A stretch of 18,872 nucleotides of DNA, from the NCBI GenBank assembly GCA_003517725.1, contig DOZZ01000240.1, forward strand, positions 20,473 through 39,344. Reading direction: 5' to 3'. Shown here piece after piece: positions 16,155 to 18,872 of the stretch. The DNA is from Bryobacterales bacterium. Lineage in GTDB: Bacteria; Acidobacteriota; Terriglobia; Bryobacterales; Bryobacteraceae. The notes under the pieces are model-generated. The model saw only the letters and a program-made list of their open reading frames with translations, had not been told where the DNA came from and ran no database searches. The translations under genes and the position numbers were made by a program. Within the stretch, counting starts at the first letter, position 1; each line of letters begins with the position of its first letter.

Positions 16155-17270
16155 ATGCAGGTTCTCCAGTTCATCACCTCCATTCCGTGGGATGTGCGCA
16201 AGGGCAGCGGCTGCTACGTCGGCACACGCACGCTGGCCGAGGCTCTGCGGGGTCCCGGGCTTCAGGTCGATGTGATCAGACCCCGCATCACCACGCCGGT
16301 CTACACGGCAACCCGGCTGTTATTCAACGAAAGCCTGCGCTGGCGGTGCTTCCACGACGCGGCGACGATCGGCATCGATGCCGATGGTTACGCCATTTCC
16401 CGCGGACCAAATTTGCCGCCGCACATCGCATGCATCAAAGGCGTTCTGGGCGACGCGGTACGCTTTGAAGCTGGGGCCGCGAAAGCCAGCCTGGCGTTTC
16501 AGGCGACCCTCGAAAGAAAACACGCGCGCCGCGCCGATCTTGTCATTACGATCAGCCGCTACTGCGCCGAGCGCCTGGAAGAACTCTACGGAGTAAAAAA
16601 CGCGATCGTGGTGCCGGAGCTGATCGACTTACACGCCTGGCGCCACCTATTCAGAGCCAATCCAGCCGCGGCGCCGGCCGGCAAATTCATCCTCTTGTCG
16701 GTGTGCCGATTTTATGCGCGCAAGCGCTTGGACATACTGCTGCGCGCCGCGTGTCTGCTGCGAAAGACAATTCCCGAACTTGAAGTCCGAATGGTAGGGA
16801 ACGGGCCCGAACGAGACCGCCTGCACCAGATCGCCAGGGAACTCGATCTCGGACCAACAGTTCGATGGCTCGGCGACGCCTCACCTTCCAACCTAGCCGA
16901 AGAGTACAACCGGTGTGATGTCTTCTGCCTGCCCAGCGTACAGGAAGGTTTCGGCATCGTGTTTCTGGAGGCGATGGCGGCGGGCAAGCCCATCGTCGCG
17001 GCGCGCGCCGCCGCCATTCCGGAACTGGTTCGAAACGGCCTTCTAGTGGAACCGGACAACCCCGAAGCGCTGGCCGAGGCGATTGTCCGGCTGTATCGAG
17101 ATCCCGCCCTCCGCCGCTCGCTCAGTTCCGCGGGCCTTCGGGACGTCGAACAGTTTGAGATGCATCGCGTCGCCGCCCGTTTCTTATCGGAGATCGCCAA
17201 AGTGGCCCCATCCTTGCGGGCCGCAGCAAGCGAAGCCCATGAATGCGCTGGCGGAGCTACGAAAACCTAA
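16155..17270 (+). CDS. Glycosyltransferase, GT4-type (GT-B fold)
   Basis: This gene encodes 371 residues. The N-terminal Rossmann-like half contains the glycine-rich acceptor-side loop KGSGCYVGTRTLAEAL (about residues 16-31). The C-terminal half carries the nucleotide-sugar site: the E-x7-E motif Glu264/Glu272 in EGFGIVFLEAMAAGKPIV, preceded by VCRFYARKRLDILLRA and MVGNGPERDRL. This is the pattern of retaining GT4 enzymes that transfer a sugar from a nucleotide donor to a lipid, polysaccharide or protein-linked acceptor. Donor and acceptor cannot be deduced. No membrane segment is seen. GAGG (16141-16144), 10 bases before the ATG, may be the ribosome binding site, and TAGAAT (16135-16140) a possible -10. 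It stands alone rather than in a polysaccharide cluster. Confidence 0.9.
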   Translation: MQVLQFITSIPWDVRKGSGCYVGTRTLAEALRGPGLQVDVIRPRITTPVYTATRLLFNESLRWRCFHDAATIGIDADGYAISRGPNLPPHIACIKGVLGDAVRFEAGAAKASLAFQATLERKHARRADLVITISRYCAERLEELYGVKNAIVVPELIDLHAWRHLFRANPAAAPAGKFILLSVCRFYARKRLDILLRAACLLRKTIPELEVRMVGNGPERDRLHQIARELDLGPTVRWLGDASPSNLAEEYNRCDVFCLPSVQEGFGIVFLEAMAAGKPIVAARAAAIPELVRNGLLVEPDNPEALAEAIVRLYRDPALRRSLSSAGLRDVEQFEMHRVAARFLSEIAKVAPSLRAAASEAHECAGGATKT

Positions 17271-17283
17271 CCAGTGCCGTGGT

Positions 17284-17315
17284 GCAGGCCTTCAGCCTGC
17301 GAAGGGCTTTAGCCC
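17284..17315. repeat. Paired small hairpins, REP-like intergenic element
   Basis: Two hairpins stand side by side in the gap between the convergent glycosyltransferase and DUF192 genes. GCAGGC / GCCTGC (17284-17289 / 17295-17300) has a 5-base loop, and GGGCT / AGCCC (17304-17308 / 17311-17315) has a 2-base loop. The rest of the gap (17271-17373) holds a 10-bp palindrome, CCTGGCCAGG (17346-17355), and nothing coding that I can support. The double-hairpin form is typical of dispersed palindromic elements. Its copy number outside the window is unknown. Confidence 0.55.
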
Positions 17316-17373
17316 GACAGAATCTCGCAATCTGGCTGAACCTCACCTGGCCAGGGGCCTGTGGGCCACATCG

Positions 17374-17715
17374 CTACTGTTCGAACACGATCCTGTCGCC
17401 CTTGCGCGTTTCAGTCCGCTTTAACGTTCCCGCCGGCAGTTCAATCAGCGAGTGTGCCGTCAGGCACGCCGAGAGCCGCCATGGGCCCACCGCGTGGCGC
17501 ACTTTTTTTACCTTCAGGTCGCGGCTCAGATACACAAGGTCGATCGGGAAGCGCATGAAGAAGGTGTGCACCGATTCGCAGGGCACAATCCACAGTCCTT
17601 CCCCCTCGGCTAGTCCGTTCCGGCCCAGCAGCCCCTTGCGCCGTGTAGCCGCGGTCGAGGCTTCGTCAACCTTGTCTCCAATGATGGTGCCGCGCGATTG
17701 GTTCTTCACAATCAT
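17374..17715 (-). CDS. DUF192 family protein
   Basis: This gene encodes 113 residues. The DUF192 pattern is clear: 'TRRKGLLGR' near residue 25, then 'EGLWIVPCESVHTFFMRFPID' (about 38-58), 'VYLSRDLKVKKV' and 'SLIELPAGTLKR' near the C-terminus. The biochemical role of this small, mostly beta family is not established. Many relatives carry a signal peptide, but this one starts directly with the domain and looks cytoplasmic. Its ATG overlaps the purD stop as ATGA (17712-17715), so it should be translated together with purD. Confidence 0.88.
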   Translation of the reverse strand: MIVKNQSRGTIIGDKVDEASTAATRRKGLLGRNGLAEGEGLWIVPCESVHTFFMRFPIDLVYLSRDLKVKKVRHAVGPWRLSACLTAHSLIELPAGTLKRTETRKGDRIVFEQ

Positions 17716-18872
17716 AAGTTGACCTGCTCCCAGCGGCGCAGTCCCTTGCTGCCGATGTCGCGGCGGTAATGCAGCCCCTCGAAACTAATCTGACTTACTC
17801 CGGCATACGCGTTGTCGCGCGCCTTCTGTAAGTCTTCACCACCGGCCGTGACCGCCAGCACCCGGCCTCCATTAGTTACTAAGTCGGCGCCCTCGCGCGC
17901 GGTTCCGGCCTGGAAGACCGTGGCCCCCGAAGCTTGCGCGCCGGCTATGCCGGCTATGCGGTGACCTCGCGCGAAGGGCCCTGGATAGCCCCCCGCCGTA
18001 AGTACGACACATAACGACGGCCCCTCGTTCCATTCAATTTGTGCGTCTCCTAAATCGCCATTTGCCGCGCGCAGCAGCAGGTCGCCCCAGTTACTCTGCA
18101 TGCGGTGCATGATCACCTGCGTTTCCGGATCGCCTAAGCGCGCGTTGAATTCGAGTAACTTCGGACCGGCCGAGGTCATCATCAAACCGGCGTAGAGAAA
18201 ACCCGTGAACTGCGTGGCGCGAATAGTTGGCTCGATGATGGTGTCCACTATGCGCTGTGTGTCGGAATTAGTCAGGATTCGGGAATCGCAGTAAGCGCCC
18301 ATCCCGCCGGTGTTGGGACCCTGGTCGCCATCGAGCGCCGCCTTATGGTCCTGACACGGCTCGAGCGGCACACAGGATTTTCCGTCCGACAGGACAATGA
18401 AGCTGACCTCTTCGCCTTCGAGAAACTCCTCCATCACCAGCGGTGCGCCCAGGGTCTCGATCGCGGCTTTGGCTTCGGCGGCGGTGCGGGCCACGATCAC
18501 GCCTTTTCCGGCAGCCAGGCCGTCGACCTTCAAGACCACCGGCAGATCGAATTGCGGCAAGGCATCCAGCGCGGCCGCCTGCGTCTCGGCCACTAGAAAG
18601 CGCGCCGTCGGTATCGCGTGTTTCGCGAAAAATTGCTTGGCGAAGATCTTGCTGCCTTCCAGGCGGGCGTTGGCCGCCGTGGGTCCCACGATTTTGCGCC
18701 CCGCGGCCAGGAAGCGGTCTACCACTCCCTCCACCAGCGGCTGCTCCGGGCCTACCACCGTCAGGTCGGCGTTTACCAGTTCAGCCGCCGCGAGTGGCGC
18801 CGTGTCCGGCAGGCAGTAAGCCAGTTCCGCGCAACCGGGGTTCCCGGGCGACGCAAATATCGTATTTTGTGT
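17712..18872 (-). CDS. purD: PurD: phosphoribosylamine-glycine ligase (GAR synthetase), N-terminus cut by window end
   Basis: PurD joins glycine to 5-phosphoribosylamine with ATP, the second step of purine synthesis. The window holds 386 residues to the stop; the frame stays open to the edge. By comparison with the family, only about 25 residues (the 'GGGREHA' region) are missing. Visible parts in order are ASPGNPGCAE, VVGPEQPLVEG, the ATP-grasp segment KVDGLAAGKGVIVA, EEFLEGEEVSFIVLSDG, DQGPNTGGMGAY and LLEFNARLGDPETQ, which binds the nucleotide metal, then the C-terminal small domain (LTAGGYPGP ...). A GTG at 18758 is an internal valine of VVGPEQP, not the start. It overlaps the DUF192 gene by 4 bases; other purine genes are not seen. 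Confidence 0.96.
   Translation of the reverse strand, partial: TQNTIFASPGNPGCAELAYCLPDTAPLAAAELVNADLTVVGPEQPLVEGVVDRFLAAGRKIVGPTAANARLEGSKIFAKQFFAKHAIPTARFLVAETQAAALDALPQFDLPVVLKVDGLAAGKGVIVARTAAEAKAAIETLGAPLVMEEFLEGEEVSFIVLSDGKSCVPLEPCQDHKAALDGDQGPNTGGMGAYCDSRILTNSDTQRIVDTIIEPTIRATQFTGFLYAGLMMTSAGPKLLEFNARLGDPETQVIMHRMQSNWGDLLLRAANGDLGDAQIEWNEGPSLCVVLTAGGYPGPFARGHRIAGIAGAQASGATVFQAGTAREGADLVTNGGRVLAVTAGGEDLQKARDNAYAGVSQISFEGLHYRRDIGSKGLRRWEQVNL

Noticed and set aside
18756..18758. GTG as start codon of purD
   Set aside because: The upstream frame continues with conserved PurD sequence (ASPGNPGCAE) to the window edge, so this GTG codes for an internal valine.

Overview
The window looks like chromosomal DNA from an acidobacterium of the Solibacter/Bryobacter kind (Bryobacteraceae). 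The evidence is combined: GC-rich coding DNA, an alternative complex III (ACIII) operon, a secreted NHL-repeat protein with the C-terminal domain typical of Solibacter proteins (TIGR03437 type), a large Oar-like TonB-dependent receptor with an N-terminal carboxypeptidase-regulatory-like domain, and a PEP-CTERM surface protein. The assignment rests on recognised families, not on a database search.

Layout. (1) Positions 1-3717, minus strand: the start of an ACIII respiratory operon. actA (pentaheme cytochrome c) overlaps actB (molybdopterin-oxidoreductase-like plus Fe-S protein) by ATGA, and the first 12 codons of actC follow 2 bases after actB. (2) 3718-4292: a promoter region and a small secreted protein on the plus strand. 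(3) 4325-10861, minus strand: a CHRD/PEP-CTERM protein, an S9 prolyl-oligopeptidase-type peptidase, the DNA-alkylation repair regulator Ada and an NHL-repeat protein. These four read in one direction, but the gaps and possible promoters suggest separate units. (4) 11083-16028, plus strand: an SDR oxidoreductase and a PIG-L deacetylase that overlap, then a TonB-dependent receptor of 1123 residues with its own promoter. (5) 16155-17270, plus strand: a GT4-type glycosyltransferase. (6) 17374-18872, minus strand: a DUF192 protein coupled to purD, which runs off the window end.

No tRNA, rRNA, CRISPR, transposase, phage gene or complete mobile element was seen. Most genes belong to ordinary families. 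Two kinds of signal go beyond gene content. First, a 20-bp sequence occurs as a perfect direct repeat at 11020-11039 and 16070-16089, bracketing the SDR/PIG-L/TonB receptor block. The second copy is half of a perfect 18-bp inverted repeat. Second, several genes have a -10-like hexamer only 6-8 bases before the start codon. Two of these also have a good -35 hexamer at exactly 17 bp, which points to leaderless transcripts. I did not find a convincing undescribed multi-gene system; the repeat-bracketed block is the best lead.
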